Assembly: GCF_000209655.1 (NCBI RefSeq)
Contig: NC_015458.1
Location: 1,054,001-1,118,000 of the forward strand
Reading direction: 5' to 3'
DNA from: Pusillimonas sp. T7-7
GTDB taxonomy: Bacteria; Pseudomonadota; Gammaproteobacteria; Burkholderiales; Burkholderiaceae_B
Length of the DNA: 64,000 nucleotides
Of the stretch, positions 51,796-60,897 are shown piece after piece. Each line of letters opens with the position of its first letter. Position 1 is the first letter of the stretch. The translations under genes were made by a program, and so were the position numbers. Below the pieces are notes generated by a model. That model made no database searches. It was not told the origin of the DNA and saw only the letters and a program-made list of their open reading frames with translations.

Positions 51796-52590
51796 ATGTT
51801 GAGCGCCAAGAATCTTACTATCACCTTCAACCCTGGCACGCCCATAGAAACCCGTGCGCTACGCGGACTTTCGCTGGAAATCCCGCCTGGTCAGTTTGTG
51901 ACCGTGATCGGTTCGAACGGTGCGGGTAAATCCACCTTCCTGAATGCCGTCTCGGGCGATTTGCCCGTCGATAGCGGGAGTATTGTTATCGATGGGCAAG
52001 ACGTTACACGTCAGCCGGTGTGGACCCGCGCCGAGCGTGTTGCGCGTGTATTCCAGGACCCCATGGCGGGTACCTGCGAAGACCTTACGATCGAAGAGAA
52101 CCTGGCTCTGGCCTATAGCCGCGGCGAGCGTCGCGGCCTGGGTAAAGCGGTTCAGAAGTCAATGCGCGAGGAGTTTCGCGAACGGCTTTCCGTACTGGGC
52201 CTGGGCCTGGAAAATCGTCTTGCCGACCGCATAGGCCTGTTGTCGGGCGGTCAGCGCCAGGCGGTCAGCTTGCTTATGGCCACCTTGCGCCCCTCGCGCA
52301 TATTGTTGCTTGATGAGCATACCGCCGCACTTGATCCACGCACAGCCCAATTTGTGCTGGAGCTGACTACGCGCATTGTGACCGAAAGCAAGCTCACCAC
52401 CATGATGGTCACTCACAGCATGCGCCAGGCACTGGACGTGGGCGAGCGCACGGTCATGCTTCACCAGGGCAATGTGGTCCTGGATGTGGCCGGCCCCGAT
52501 CGCCAGGGCCTTGACGTTCCCGACTTGCTGCACATGTTCGAACGCGTCAGAGGCGAAGCCTTGGCTGATGACGGGCTGCTGCTGAGCTGA
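51796..52590 (+). CDS. ABC transporter ATP-binding protein (TrpZ-like)
   Basis: The 264-residue ATPase has Walker A GSNGAGKST (about residues 36-44), signature LSGGQRQA, Walker B LLLDEHTAALD and H-loop MMVTHSM. The Walker B Glu is followed by His-Thr rather than Pro-Thr, as commonly seen in this subfamily. It ends the three-gene importer operon. The BON lipoprotein gene converges on it 31 bases later. Confidence 0.92.
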   Translation: MLSAKNLTITFNPGTPIETRALRGLSLEIPPGQFVTVIGSNGAGKSTFLNAVSGDLPVDSGSIVIDGQDVTRQPVWTRAERVARVFQDPMAGTCEDLTIEENLALAYSRGERRGLGKAVQKSMREEFRERLSVLGLGLENRLADRIGLLSGGQRQAVSLLMATLRPSRILLLDEHTAALDPRTAQFVLELTTRIVTESKLTTMMVTHSMRQALDVGERTVMLHQGNVVLDVAGPDRQGLDVPDLLHMFERVRGEALADDGLLLS

Positions 52591-52621
52591 CAGTCCGGGC
52601 GCAAGCAGGGGCCGTGGCGGT

Positions 52622-52939
52622 TTACTGTTTGCCCACCTTGATGTCGTAGTTTACTTTCTTGACGCCAGCCACTTGTCGCGCCGCCTGTATGGCGTTCTGG
52701 GCGGCCAACTGGTTGTCGACCGTGCCTCGTAAAGTGACGACACCTTCATAGGTACTGACCTGCATGGTGTTTGCATGGACGCCAGGCACACCTATTACGG
52801 CTGCCTGTGCATTGGTATTGATGGACGTGTCGTCAGTGTATTGTGCGGCGTCACGTTGCGAGTAATCACCTGCGCAGGCGCTCAAGGCAAGCACGGCTGT
52901 CATGATCATCAGTGTACGAGAGAGTCTGGGGTGGGTCAT
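52622..52939 (-). CDS. BON-domain lipoprotein (OsmY-like)
   Basis: The 105-residue protein has a signal segment ending in LSAC and one BON domain (about residues 40-102; TVDNQLAAQNAIQAARQVAGV). BON domains occur in periplasmic stress proteins and are thought to bind membranes. AGGAG precedes the ATG. It is divergent from the RND efflux operon, from which it is separated by a 264-base gap. Confidence 0.88.
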   Translation of the reverse strand: MTHPRLSRTLMIMTAVLALSACAGDYSQRDAAQYTDDTSINTNAQAAVIGVPGVHANTMQVSTYEGVVTLRGTVDNQLAAQNAIQAARQVAGVKKVNYDIKVGKQ

Positions 52940-53203
52940 GAAGAACTCCTAGGTTGATGAGTAAATATTCCGTTGGGAACTATGCAATACAACCAGCAAT
53001 TTCCATGCCGTAGTTGTGCTGCCCCATATGTTTTTTGGGCTATTTTTATGCAAGGCCCAAGCCGACGATATCAACCTTACACAGGATTAAGGCCGATTTT
53101 GTGGCTATCTGCAACATTTTCCCTTTATACTCTCGCTTTACAAAGAACCAGCCACAAGGCGCAGGCGGGCTCACGAAGTACCGCACAGCACAGGAGCTAA
53201 TGA
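52940..53203. promoter_or_regulatory. RND operon upstream region
   Basis: This 264-base gap is AT-rich relative to its neighbours. A TATACT box is at 53126-53131 on the plus strand, but no good -35 was found at normal spacing. No coding frame, repeat operator or tRNA was recognised. Confidence 0.4.
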
Positions 53204-54505
53204 ATGCCGAACCTTTTACTGCCTTCCCGGCGGCAAGGATATATTGTTGCCTTATCCAGCATGCTGTTGCTGGCTGCTTGCGGCGAAAAGCCTCAGCAAG
53301 GCCCGGGGGACATGAAGGTGCCTGTGAGCGTGGTTACAGTTGAGCCCTCGCGCACCGAGATCTTTGTAGAACTTCCCGGTCGGGTTCAGGCAACCAAGGA
53401 TGCACAGATCCGCGCCCGCGTTACCGGGATTGTCACTGAAATCAATTTCGAGCAGGGCAGCGACGTCAAAGACGGGCAACTGCTGTTTACGATAGATCCC
53501 GCTCCTTATGCCGCTCAGCGTGCTCAGGCTTTCGCACAGCTCAAGAATGCCGAGGCCGAAGTACGTAGCGCCCGGTTGTTGGCAGAGCGCTATTCAAAAC
53601 TGATCAAGGCCAACGCGGTCAGCCGCCAGGAATACGACAACGCTGTCGCGCAGTCAGGCCAGGCTGAAGCGGCGGTTGCGGCGGCCAAGGCCGCCTTGCA
53701 AGAGGCAGATATCAATCTGGGGTATACCAAAGTGGTGTCCCCTATCGACGGCCGCATTGGTCGATCGATGGTAACCGAGGGCGCCCTGGTCAGTGCGGCC
53801 GAAGCAACTCAAATGGCGCTGGTTCAGCAGCTCGACAAAGTCTATGTCGACGTAACCCGCTCAACCACCGAGCTTGCGGCCCTGCGCCGCGCGCTTGCCG
53901 CCGGCACCCTGACGCAGTCCGGCGACGGTCATGCTGTAGTCCAGGCTTTGCTTGAAGACGGTTCGCCTTACGCCCATGAAGGCAAGCTGCTGTTTTCGGG
54001 TGTGACGGTTGACCCGGGCACTGGCCAGGTCAGCATGCGCGCCGAATTCCCCAATCCCGATCAAATCCTGCTGCCAGGCATGTATGTGCGAGTCCGTGTG
54101 CCGCAGGGCGTAGACGACAAGGCCCTTAAGGTTCCACAACAAGCCGTTCAGCGCACCGCCGATGGGCTCAGCAGCCTGATCGTGGTTCGCGAGGGCAAGG
54201 CACAAGTCGTGCCGGTGTCTACAGGCATGCTCGACAAGGGCCAGATGATCATCACCAAAGGCCTGAAGGCCGGCGACAAGGTGGTGGTTGAAGGGTTCCA
54301 GAAAATACGTCCGGGCGCACCCGTGCAGGCAATTCCCTGGAAACAGGGTGCGCAAGGTGCAGCAGGCCAGGGCGCTGCAGCGGCGCCGGAAGGCGGCAAG
54401 GGCGCCGCACCCGCAAAGGATGGCGCCGGGGCCAAGCCGGCAGAAGCTGAACCAGCCGTCAAACCGGCTGAAGAACCCGCAGCCAAACCCGCTGAACAAG
54501 GCTGA
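53204..54505 (+). CDS. RND efflux periplasmic adaptor (AcrA/MexA-like)
   Basis: The 433-residue lipoprotein has a signal segment ending in LLAAC and the membrane fusion protein layout: a lipoyl half (VTGIVTEINFEQGSDVKDGQLLFTID), an alpha hairpin with AVSRQEYDNAVAQ, and the beta-barrel part (LLPGMYVRVRVPQG). Residues about 380-433 form an unusual Ala/Pro/Lys/Glu-rich tail with AKPAE-like repeats. CAGGAG precedes the ATG. It links the inner-membrane pump to the outer-membrane channel encoded downstream. Confidence 0.94.
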   Translation: MPNLLLPSRRQGYIVALSSMLLLAACGEKPQQGPGDMKVPVSVVTVEPSRTEIFVELPGRVQATKDAQIRARVTGIVTEINFEQGSDVKDGQLLFTIDPAPYAAQRAQAFAQLKNAEAEVRSARLLAERYSKLIKANAVSRQEYDNAVAQSGQAEAAVAAAKAALQEADINLGYTKVVSPIDGRIGRSMVTEGALVSAAEATQMALVQQLDKVYVDVTRSTTELAALRRALAAGTLTQSGDGHAVVQALLEDGSPYAHEGKLLFSGVTVDPGTGQVSMRAEFPNPDQILLPGMYVRVRVPQGVDDKALKVPQQAVQRTADGLSSLIVVREGKAQVVPVSTGMLDKGQMIITKGLKAGDKVVVEGFQKIRPGAPVQAIPWKQGAQGAAGQGAAAAPEGGKGAAPAKDGAGAKPAEAEPAVKPAEEPAAKPAEQG

Positions 54506-54584
54506 GTTTCAGTGTCAAACCAGCTGCATGGCCTGACCGAATCCCAGGCTGCGCAGCGCGCCAATGCTAGCAAAGTGAGCACTT

Positions 54585-57500
54585 ATGCCGCAGTTTTTTA
54601 TTGAACGTCCCGTATTTGCCTGGGTGATAGCCCTGGCGATTACATTGGCCGGAATCCTGGCTCTGGCCAACATGCCGGTATCGCAGTATCCCGAGGTGGC
54701 GCCGCCAACCATCTCGATACAGGCAACCTATCCGGGAGCATCCGCAGACGACGTATCCAAGTCCGTGGCCAGCGTGATCGAAAACGAGCTGAACGGCGCT
54801 ACCGGCCTGCTGTACTACGAATCGGTCAGCGACTCTTACGGTTCGGCTGAAATCAGCGCTACTTTTGCGCCGGGTACTGATCCTGATATGGCTCAGGTCG
54901 ATGTGCAAAACCGTATTTCGAACATTACGTCGAAATTGCCGGCAGCCGTCATGCAGCAGGGTTTGAAGGTCAGCAAAAGCAATTCCAACTTTTTGATGGT
55001 GGTGGCGCTGTCTTCGACTGATGGCTCCATGGATCAGTTTGCCCTGGCTGACTACATCACTCGCAATATCCAGAACAGCGTATCCCGTGTCCCCGGGGTG
55101 GGCAGCTTCCAGCTTTTTGCAGCGCCGCGCGCCATGCGTATCTGGGTTGATCCCGACAAGCTCACTGGCTACAACCTGAGTATGAGCGAGGTCAATGCAG
55201 CCGTCGGTTCACAGACCGCCCTGATTTCCGCAGGCATTCTGGGCTCACCGCCCAACCCTGATAGCCAAAGGGTTTCCGCCCCTATTGTGGTCAATGGCGA
55301 GCTGTCCACCGTTGAAGAATACGAGAACATCATCCTTAGATCCAATCAGGATGGTTCCAGCGTGCGTATACGCGATGTGGCCCGAGTAGAGGTTGGCGCC
55401 GACAGCTACCAGTTTGGCGCCCGCCTCAATGGCAAACCCACCGCGGCTTTCGCGATTTCTCTGGCGACCAATGCCAATGCGCTGGCCACGGCCGAGGGCA
55501 TCAAGGCTCAGATGGATGAACTCTCCACGTTCTTCCCAGGCAATATCGAGTACTCCATACCCTACGACACAACGCCTTATGTGGAAATTTCCATCGAGCA
55601 GGTAATACACACCCTGTTCGAAGCCATGATCCTGGTGTTTGTGGTGATGTTCGTCTTTCTTCAGAACGTCCGCTACACGCTCATACCGGCGCTTGTTGTT
55701 CCGATTGCCATTCTGGGCGCTTTCGGTGTGATGCAGGTCATGGGGTTTTCAATCAACGTGCTCTCCATGTTCGCCATGGTGCTGGCCATCGGGATCCTGG
55801 TTGATGATGCGATTGTGGTGGTCGAGAACGTAGAACGCATCATGGTTGAAGAAGGGATATCACCCAAAGAGGCCACCAAAAAAGCCATGCCGCAAATTAG
55901 TGGCGCGGTGGTCGGGATGACTCTGGTGCTGGCCACGGTGTTCTTGCCTCTGGCCTTCATGAGCGGCTCGGTAGGGGTGATTTACCAGCAGTTCTCAGTG
56001 GCCATGGCGGTGTCCATTGCGTTTTCGGGCTTTCTGGCCTTGAGCTTTACACCGGCTTTGTGCGCAACCATACTCAAGCCCATTCCCAAGGGCCACCACG
56101 AGCAGAAGAAGGGGTTTTTCGGCTGGTTCAACAAGTCCTTCGACAAGGTGACCAACCGCTACGAGGGCTGGGTCGGACGCAGCCTGAAGCGTGGCGGTCG
56201 CATGATGCTGGTATATCTGATACTGGTCATTGCGATGGGTTGGATGTATTTGCGCTTGCCTACCTCCTTCCTTCCTGATGAAGATCAGGGTTATGTGGTT
56301 GCCAACATTGAACTGCCTTCCGGCGCCACGGCCAATCGGGCCATGGATGTCATTAAAAAAGTCGAAGAGTATTTCATGGCGTTGCCACAGATGCAAAACA
56401 TCGTGGCGGTTCAGGGTTTCAGCTTCAACGGCAATGGCCTGAACTCCGCGATTGCTTTTGTGCCACTCAAGGATTTTTCAGAACGCAAGGGTGAGGAAGA
56501 TTCCGCACAGGCAATTTCAGCCAAGGCTACCCAATCGCTGCTGTTTGGCTTGCCGGATTCCATGGTGTTTTCGGTCATGCCGCCCCCCATTTCCTCTTTG
56601 GGTAATGCATCGGGCTTCGACTTGCGCTTGCAAGACCGCGGCTCACAAGGGCATGATGCGCTGATGGCCGCAACGCAACAATTGCTGCAACTGGCCAATG
56701 AAAGTCCGGTGCTGGCCAACACCCGTGTTACTGGTCTTGGCGGCGGCCCTCAACTGAGGCTAACCATAGACAGAGAAAAAGCCGCGGCACTCGGCGTGAG
56801 CTTCAGTGAAGCGGCCAACCTGATCTCCACGTCCCTGGGTTCGTCCTTTGTGGCCAAGTTTCCCAATATGGGGTGGATACAGAACGTCTGGGTCCAGGCC
56901 GATCAAGATCACCGGATGGATGTGGCCGATATCATGAAGCTCAATGCCATCAATAACCAAGGTGAAGCGGTGCCGCTGGCTTCCTTTGTGACCGCAGACT
57001 GGGAGCAAGGTCCGGTTCAAGTCGTACGCTACAACAGCTATGAATCCATCCGTCTAGGCGGAGCGGCGGCGCCAGGCTATTCAAGCGGGCAGGCCATGGA
57101 TGAAATGCAGAGGCTGGTGGCCGAGTTGCCTGCTGGCTTCGGTTACGAATGGACCGGGTTGTCCTACCAAGAAAAGCAGGCCGGCAGTCAGTCCATCTAT
57201 CTGATGGCCCTGGCCATGCTGGTGGTTTTCATGGTGCTGGCAGCTCTGTACGAAAGCTGGGCCATTCCGGTTTCCGTGATGCTGATGGTGCCGCTGGGCA
57301 TGTTGGGTGCGGTGGGCATCGTGACCGCTTTGGGTATGTCCAACGATGTGTATTTCACGGTGGGCATGGTAACGGTTATAGGCTTGGCGGCCAAGAACGC
57401 CATTCTGATCGTGGAGTTCGCCAAGGACACCTACGCTCAAGGCGGAGACATCATCGACGCCACCGTCGAAGCTGCACGCTTGCGTTTCCGCCCCATTCTG

Positions 57501-57779
57501 ATGACATCTTTCGCCTTCATTCTGGGTGTGGTCCCGCTGGCCATTGCCACGGGGGCAAGCTCGGCCAGCCAGAATGCGGTAGGCCGGGGCGTTGTGGGCG
57601 GCATGTTGGCCGCCACGCCGCTGGCCATGCTGTTCGTGCCAACGTTCTTTGTGGTGGTGATGGGCGCGTTCAAAGTCAAACCCAAGCTGCTCGGCGCCCA
57701 CGCGCCGCTCACCAGCGTGCACCACGACGAATCAACACAATCGGAGCCCCATACTACGGATGATGGGGGTAAAGCATGA
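54585..57779 (+). CDS. RND efflux inner-membrane transporter (AcrB/MexB-like)
   Basis: The 1064-residue pump starts MPQFFIERPVFAWVIALAI, the HAE1-family N-terminus. The proton relay is complete: GILVDDAIVVVENVER near residue 405 supplies the two Asp residues and GLAAKNAILIVEFAKD near 935 the Lys. It exports hydrophobic compounds, including antibiotics, using proton motive force. Its stop overlaps the outer-membrane gene start as ATGA. The 79-base gap after the adaptor gene holds no ORF. Confidence 0.95.
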   Translation: MPQFFIERPVFAWVIALAITLAGILALANMPVSQYPEVAPPTISIQATYPGASADDVSKSVASVIENELNGATGLLYYESVSDSYGSAEISATFAPGTDPDMAQVDVQNRISNITSKLPAAVMQQGLKVSKSNSNFLMVVALSSTDGSMDQFALADYITRNIQNSVSRVPGVGSFQLFAAPRAMRIWVDPDKLTGYNLSMSEVNAAVGSQTALISAGILGSPPNPDSQRVSAPIVVNGELSTVEEYENIILRSNQDGSSVRIRDVARVEVGADSYQFGARLNGKPTAAFAISLATNANALATAEGIKAQMDELSTFFPGNIEYSIPYDTTPYVEISIEQVIHTLFEAMILVFVVMFVFLQNVRYTLIPALVVPIAILGAFGVMQVMGFSINVLSMFAMVLAIGILVDDAIVVVENVERIMVEEGISPKEATKKAMPQISGAVVGMTLVLATVFLPLAFMSGSVGVIYQQFSVAMAVSIAFSGFLALSFTPALCATILKPIPKGHHEQKKGFFGWFNKSFDKVTNRYEGWVGRSLKRGGRMMLVYLILVIAMGWMYLRLPTSFLPDEDQGYVVANIELPSGATANRAMDVIKKVEEYFMALPQMQNIVAVQGFSFNGNGLNSAIAFVPLKDFSERKGEEDSAQAISAKATQSLLFGLPDSMVFSVMPPPISSLGNASGFDLRLQDRGSQGHDALMAATQQLLQLANESPVLANTRVTGLGGGPQLRLTIDREKAAALGVSFSEAANLISTSLGSSFVAKFPNMGWIQNVWVQADQDHRMDVADIMKLNAINNQGEAVPLASFVTADWEQGPVQVVRYNSYESIRLGGAAAPGYSSGQAMDEMQRLVAELPAGFGYEWTGLSYQEKQAGSQSIYLMALAMLVVFMVLAALYESWAIPVSVMLMVPLGMLGAVGIVTALGMSNDVYFTVGMVTVIGLAAKNAILIVEFAKDTYAQGGDIIDATVEAARLRFRPILMTSFAFILGVVPLAIATGASSASQNAVGRGVVGGMLAATPLAMLFVPTFFVVVMGAFKVKPKLLGAHAPLTSVHHDESTQSEPHTTDDGGKA

Positions 57780-59308
57780 GTTCACGAGGTTTTCGACTAA
57801 CCGCCTTGCCGGTGCTGGTTTCGCTGGCGCTGGCGGGCTGCTCGCTGGCGCCCAAATATGAACGGCCGGCCATGCCCGTGCCGGGCCAGTACCCCGACAG
57901 TGACGCCGTGAGCAACACCGGGCCCCGTAGCGCCAGTGCTGTATCGCCACAAGTCGGCAACAGCTCCGACCTGGGTTGGAGCGAGTTTTTTACCGATGCC
58001 CGTCTTAAAGCCTTGATTAGCGAGGCGCTGGCCAATAACCGCGATATGCGTATTGCCGTGGGGCGTGTAGAAGAGGCGCGGGCGCAGTATGGTATTGCCG
58101 CCAGCGACCGCCTGCCCACCATAGGGATTGGCGCCAACGCGCAAATCACCCGTAATCCGGAAAATCTGCGCGCCAATTCCGACAGCGGCAGCGTTAGCCG
58201 CTATTACCAGGCTGGCGTGGGCATGACCTCGTTTGAGCTTGATTTTTTCGGTCGTGTGCGCAATTTGTCGGAAGCAGCCTTCCAGCAGTATCTGGCTACA
58301 GCGCAAGCAGGGCGTACCGTGCATATCAATCTGGTGGCCCAGGTTGCCGAGGCTTATTTCCGCTTGCGCACCACCGAGCAGCTCAAGGCGCTCATGCAAA
58401 GCACCCAGCAGTCTCGTACCAGCACGCTTGAGCTGGTACAGGCCCGCTACGATGGCGGCGTGGCCTCCGCGCTGGATTTGAATCAGGCACGCTCACAACT
58501 CGATACCGTGCGAGCCGATCTGGTGGCTATTGAGCGCGCCGAAGCGCAAGCCATGAATGCCTTGAACCTGTTGCTGGGTGCGCCCATTCCCGAGGGTCTG
58601 CCCAAACCGGCGGTGTTCGGACGAGACCAGGTGCTGGCGGCCATTCCCGTGGGCTTGCCGTCCGATCTGCTGGAGCGCCGTCCCGACATCATGGGGGCCG
58701 AAAACTCCCTGTTGGCGGCCAATGCCAATATTGGCGCGGCTCGCGCGGCTTTCTTCCCCAATATTTCCATTACCGGGCTGTTTGGCTTTGCCAGCACCCA
58801 GTTGGGCGGTTTGTTCGGATCCGGCCAGCGCTTCTGGCAGTTTGCGCCGCAGTTGCAAACACCCATATTCGGTGGTGGTGTTGGGGGCAACCTGGATCTG
58901 GCCAAGGCCCGCAACAATATCGCCGTGGCTCAATACGAGAAAAGCATACAGACCGCTTTTCGTGAAGTGGCCGACGCCCTGGCGGGCGAGGCGACCTACA
59001 CCCGGCAGCTGGATGCCTTGCGCGCGCTTGAAGCATCAGCACAAGAAACGCTACGCCTGGCCAAATTGCGCTACGAAACAGGCATAGACAGCTTCCTGCA
59101 GGTTCAGAATGCCGAAGTCGACCTATACGCCACTCAGCAAAGCTTCTTGCAAACAGGCATGGATTCCTTGCTTAACCGGGTTGAACTCTACAAAGCGCTG
59201 GGCGGCGGCTGGCTGAAGGACTCAGCCCAAGGCTCTGCCAGTGTTACCAGCGGTACCGAGACAGGCACGGTCGAGGGCGCCGACGTTGCCGGGACAAACA
59301 TTCAATAA
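57776..59308 (+). CDS. RND outer-membrane factor (OprM/NodT family)
   Basis: The 510-residue lipoprotein has a signal segment ending in LAGC and two outer-membrane efflux (OEP) domains, with conserved YGIAASDRLPTI, FELDFFGRVRNLSEAA and RYDGGVASALDL segments. It forms the outer-membrane tunnel of the tripartite pump. Having all three subunit genes in one operon matches mexAB-oprM rather than E. coli acrAB, where tolC is separate. Confidence 0.94.
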   Translation: MSSRGFRLTALPVLVSLALAGCSLAPKYERPAMPVPGQYPDSDAVSNTGPRSASAVSPQVGNSSDLGWSEFFTDARLKALISEALANNRDMRIAVGRVEEARAQYGIAASDRLPTIGIGANAQITRNPENLRANSDSGSVSRYYQAGVGMTSFELDFFGRVRNLSEAAFQQYLATAQAGRTVHINLVAQVAEAYFRLRTTEQLKALMQSTQQSRTSTLELVQARYDGGVASALDLNQARSQLDTVRADLVAIERAEAQAMNALNLLLGAPIPEGLPKPAVFGRDQVLAAIPVGLPSDLLERRPDIMGAENSLLAANANIGAARAAFFPNISITGLFGFASTQLGGLFGSGQRFWQFAPQLQTPIFGGGVGGNLDLAKARNNIAVAQYEKSIQTAFREVADALAGEATYTRQLDALRALEASAQETLRLAKLRYETGIDSFLQVQNAEVDLYATQQSFLQTGMDSLLNRVELYKALGGGWLKDSAQGSASVTSGTETGTVEGADVAGTNIQ

Positions 59309-59362
59309 CAGGCAATAATGCTTGTGTAATGTTGAAACCGGAAAGAAGGAGCGTGAAGCAAA

Positions 59363-60097
59363 ATGATTGAATTGGGCGTGAATATTGATCATGTTGCCAC
59401 GCTGCGCCAACAGCGCTACACAAGCTATCCTGATCCCATACAGGCCGCCTTGCGGGCCGAAGAAGCCGGCGCCGACCTTATTACCTTGCACCTGCGCGAA
59501 GACAGGCGTCACATACAGGACGCCGACGTGGAAGCCATGCGGCCGCTGCTGCGCACACGCATGAACCTGGAATGCGCCGTCACCTCTGAAATGCTCGACA
59601 TCGCCTGCCGGGTCCGGCCACAAGATGTGTGCCTGGTACCCGAGAAGCGGGCCGAGCTGACCACCGAGGGCGGGCTCGACGTGCTGGGCCGGTTCGAGCA
59701 GGTCAGGCAGGCGGTTGCGCAACTGCAAGACGCCGGTATAAGGGTCTCGCTGTTTATCGACCCCGAAGCCGAACAGATAGACGCCGCGCAAAGGGCGGGG
59801 GCCACAGTCATAGAACTCCACACGGGTGCTTATGCCGATGCCGGCGGCCAGGCCGCCAGCGACTTCGAGCTTGCACGCCTGCGGGCTGGCATAGCACTGG
59901 GTGTCAGGCATGGCTTGCGCGTGAATGCGGGCCATGGCTTGCATTACGACAACGTTCAGACTATTGCCGAGATGCCCGGCCTTGCCGAGTTGAATATCGG
60001 TCACGCCATTGTGGCCCGTGCCGTCTTCGATGGATGGGAAAAGGCCGTGCGCGATATGAAGGCGCTCATGGTCACCGCCAGCGTGCAAGGCGCTTGA
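59363..60097 (+). CDS. pdxJ: pyridoxine 5'-phosphate synthase
   Basis: The 244-residue TIM-barrel enzyme joins 1-deoxyxylulose 5-phosphate and 3-amino-2-oxopropyl phosphate to pyridoxine phosphate. The signature [16 protein letters not shown] starts the protein, and [14 protein letters not shown] and [15 protein letters not shown] follow. AAGGAG lies upstream. acpS, which often follows pdxJ, is absent: a nitroreductase gene comes next. Confidence 0.96.
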   Translation: MIELGVNIDHVATLRQQRYTSYPDPIQAALRAEEAGADLITLHLREDRRHIQDADVEAMRPLLRTRMNLECAVTSEMLDIACRVRPQDVCLVPEKRAELTTEGGLDVLGRFEQVRQAVAQLQDAGIRVSLFIDPEAEQIDAAQRAGATVIELHTGAYADAGGQAASDFELARLRAGIALGVRHGLRVNAGHGLHYDNVQTIAEMPGLAELNIGHAIVARAVFDGWEKAVRDMKALMVTASVQGA

Positions 60098-60235
60098 CAG
60101 GCTGGACGACCAGCCGTTGTGGTGGCCTGAAGGCGCGAAACTATCCGACCAAGACATCTTGTTTTCTGGCGCTGCAGCAAACGGCTCACTCTGGTATAAG
60201 AGTAGGTCACGCTATTCATACAGGAAAATTTGTCA

Positions 60236-60811
60236 ATGTCTGCAGCGGCTCTCGATTATCTATTGTCCCGACGTTCAGCAAAGTTTGTTCAAGCTCCCGG
60301 CCCCAGCGAAGACGAGCTGGCGCGTATCCTGCAATCGGCGATGTCTGCGCCCGACCATGGCAAGCTCAGGCCCTGGCGGTTTACATTGATACGCGGCGAT
60401 GCCGTTGAGCGTTTTGGCGATCTGGCCCTTGCAGCAACCAAAGCTGCCGGTTTACCCCTTACCTCTGAAAAAGAAGCCAGCACGCGCAGATGGCTGGCGC
60501 AGGTTCCGCTGCTGATCGCCGTGGCATGCCGACTGGATCATTCCAATACCAAAATCCCCGAGCACGAGCGTATGCTTGCAACAGGCGCAGCCGTCACCAA
60601 TATATTGAATGCGTCCCATATGCTGGGTTACGCTGCTTTCTGGAGCACCGGGCTGGGTACCTATGTAGAGGAAGTCGCCGAAGCACTGGGTTTCGACAGC
60701 CTGGATTATCGTTTCATGGGTTATGTGGCGGTGGGCACGCCCATTGATGCGCCTCAAGAGCAGGCCAGGCCCGACTACCGTGATTTCGTCAACGAGTGGA
60801 AGGGCGCCTGA
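60236..60811 (+). CDS. nitroreductase family protein (YdjA-like)
   Basis: The 191-residue flavoprotein has the nitroreductase fold with the phosphate-binding SRRSAKFV segment and APDHGKLRPWRF, similar to YdjA. It should use FMN and NAD(P)H to reduce nitro or enone substrates; the natural one is unknown. ATG at 60236 is chosen because AGGA lies 10 bases upstream; a TTG at 60230 adds only two residues. Confidence 0.88.
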   Translation: MSAAALDYLLSRRSAKFVQAPGPSEDELARILQSAMSAPDHGKLRPWRFTLIRGDAVERFGDLALAATKAAGLPLTSEKEASTRRWLAQVPLLIAVACRLDHSNTKIPEHERMLATGAAVTNILNASHMLGYAAFWSTGLGTYVEEVAEALGFDSLDYRFMGYVAVGTPIDAPQEQARPDYRDFVNEWKGA

Positions 60812-60897
60812 GTATTTTCATCATCCACGCGTGAGCGTGACGGCATTCCAGCATCGCGCCGTTCACTCGCCTGGCATTTCCGACTGGAGCACGATTC

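Noticed and set aside
60098..60235. Missing acpS as a broken gene after pdxJ
   Set aside because: No acpS remnant could be recognised in the gap, so this is absence rather than a pseudogene.
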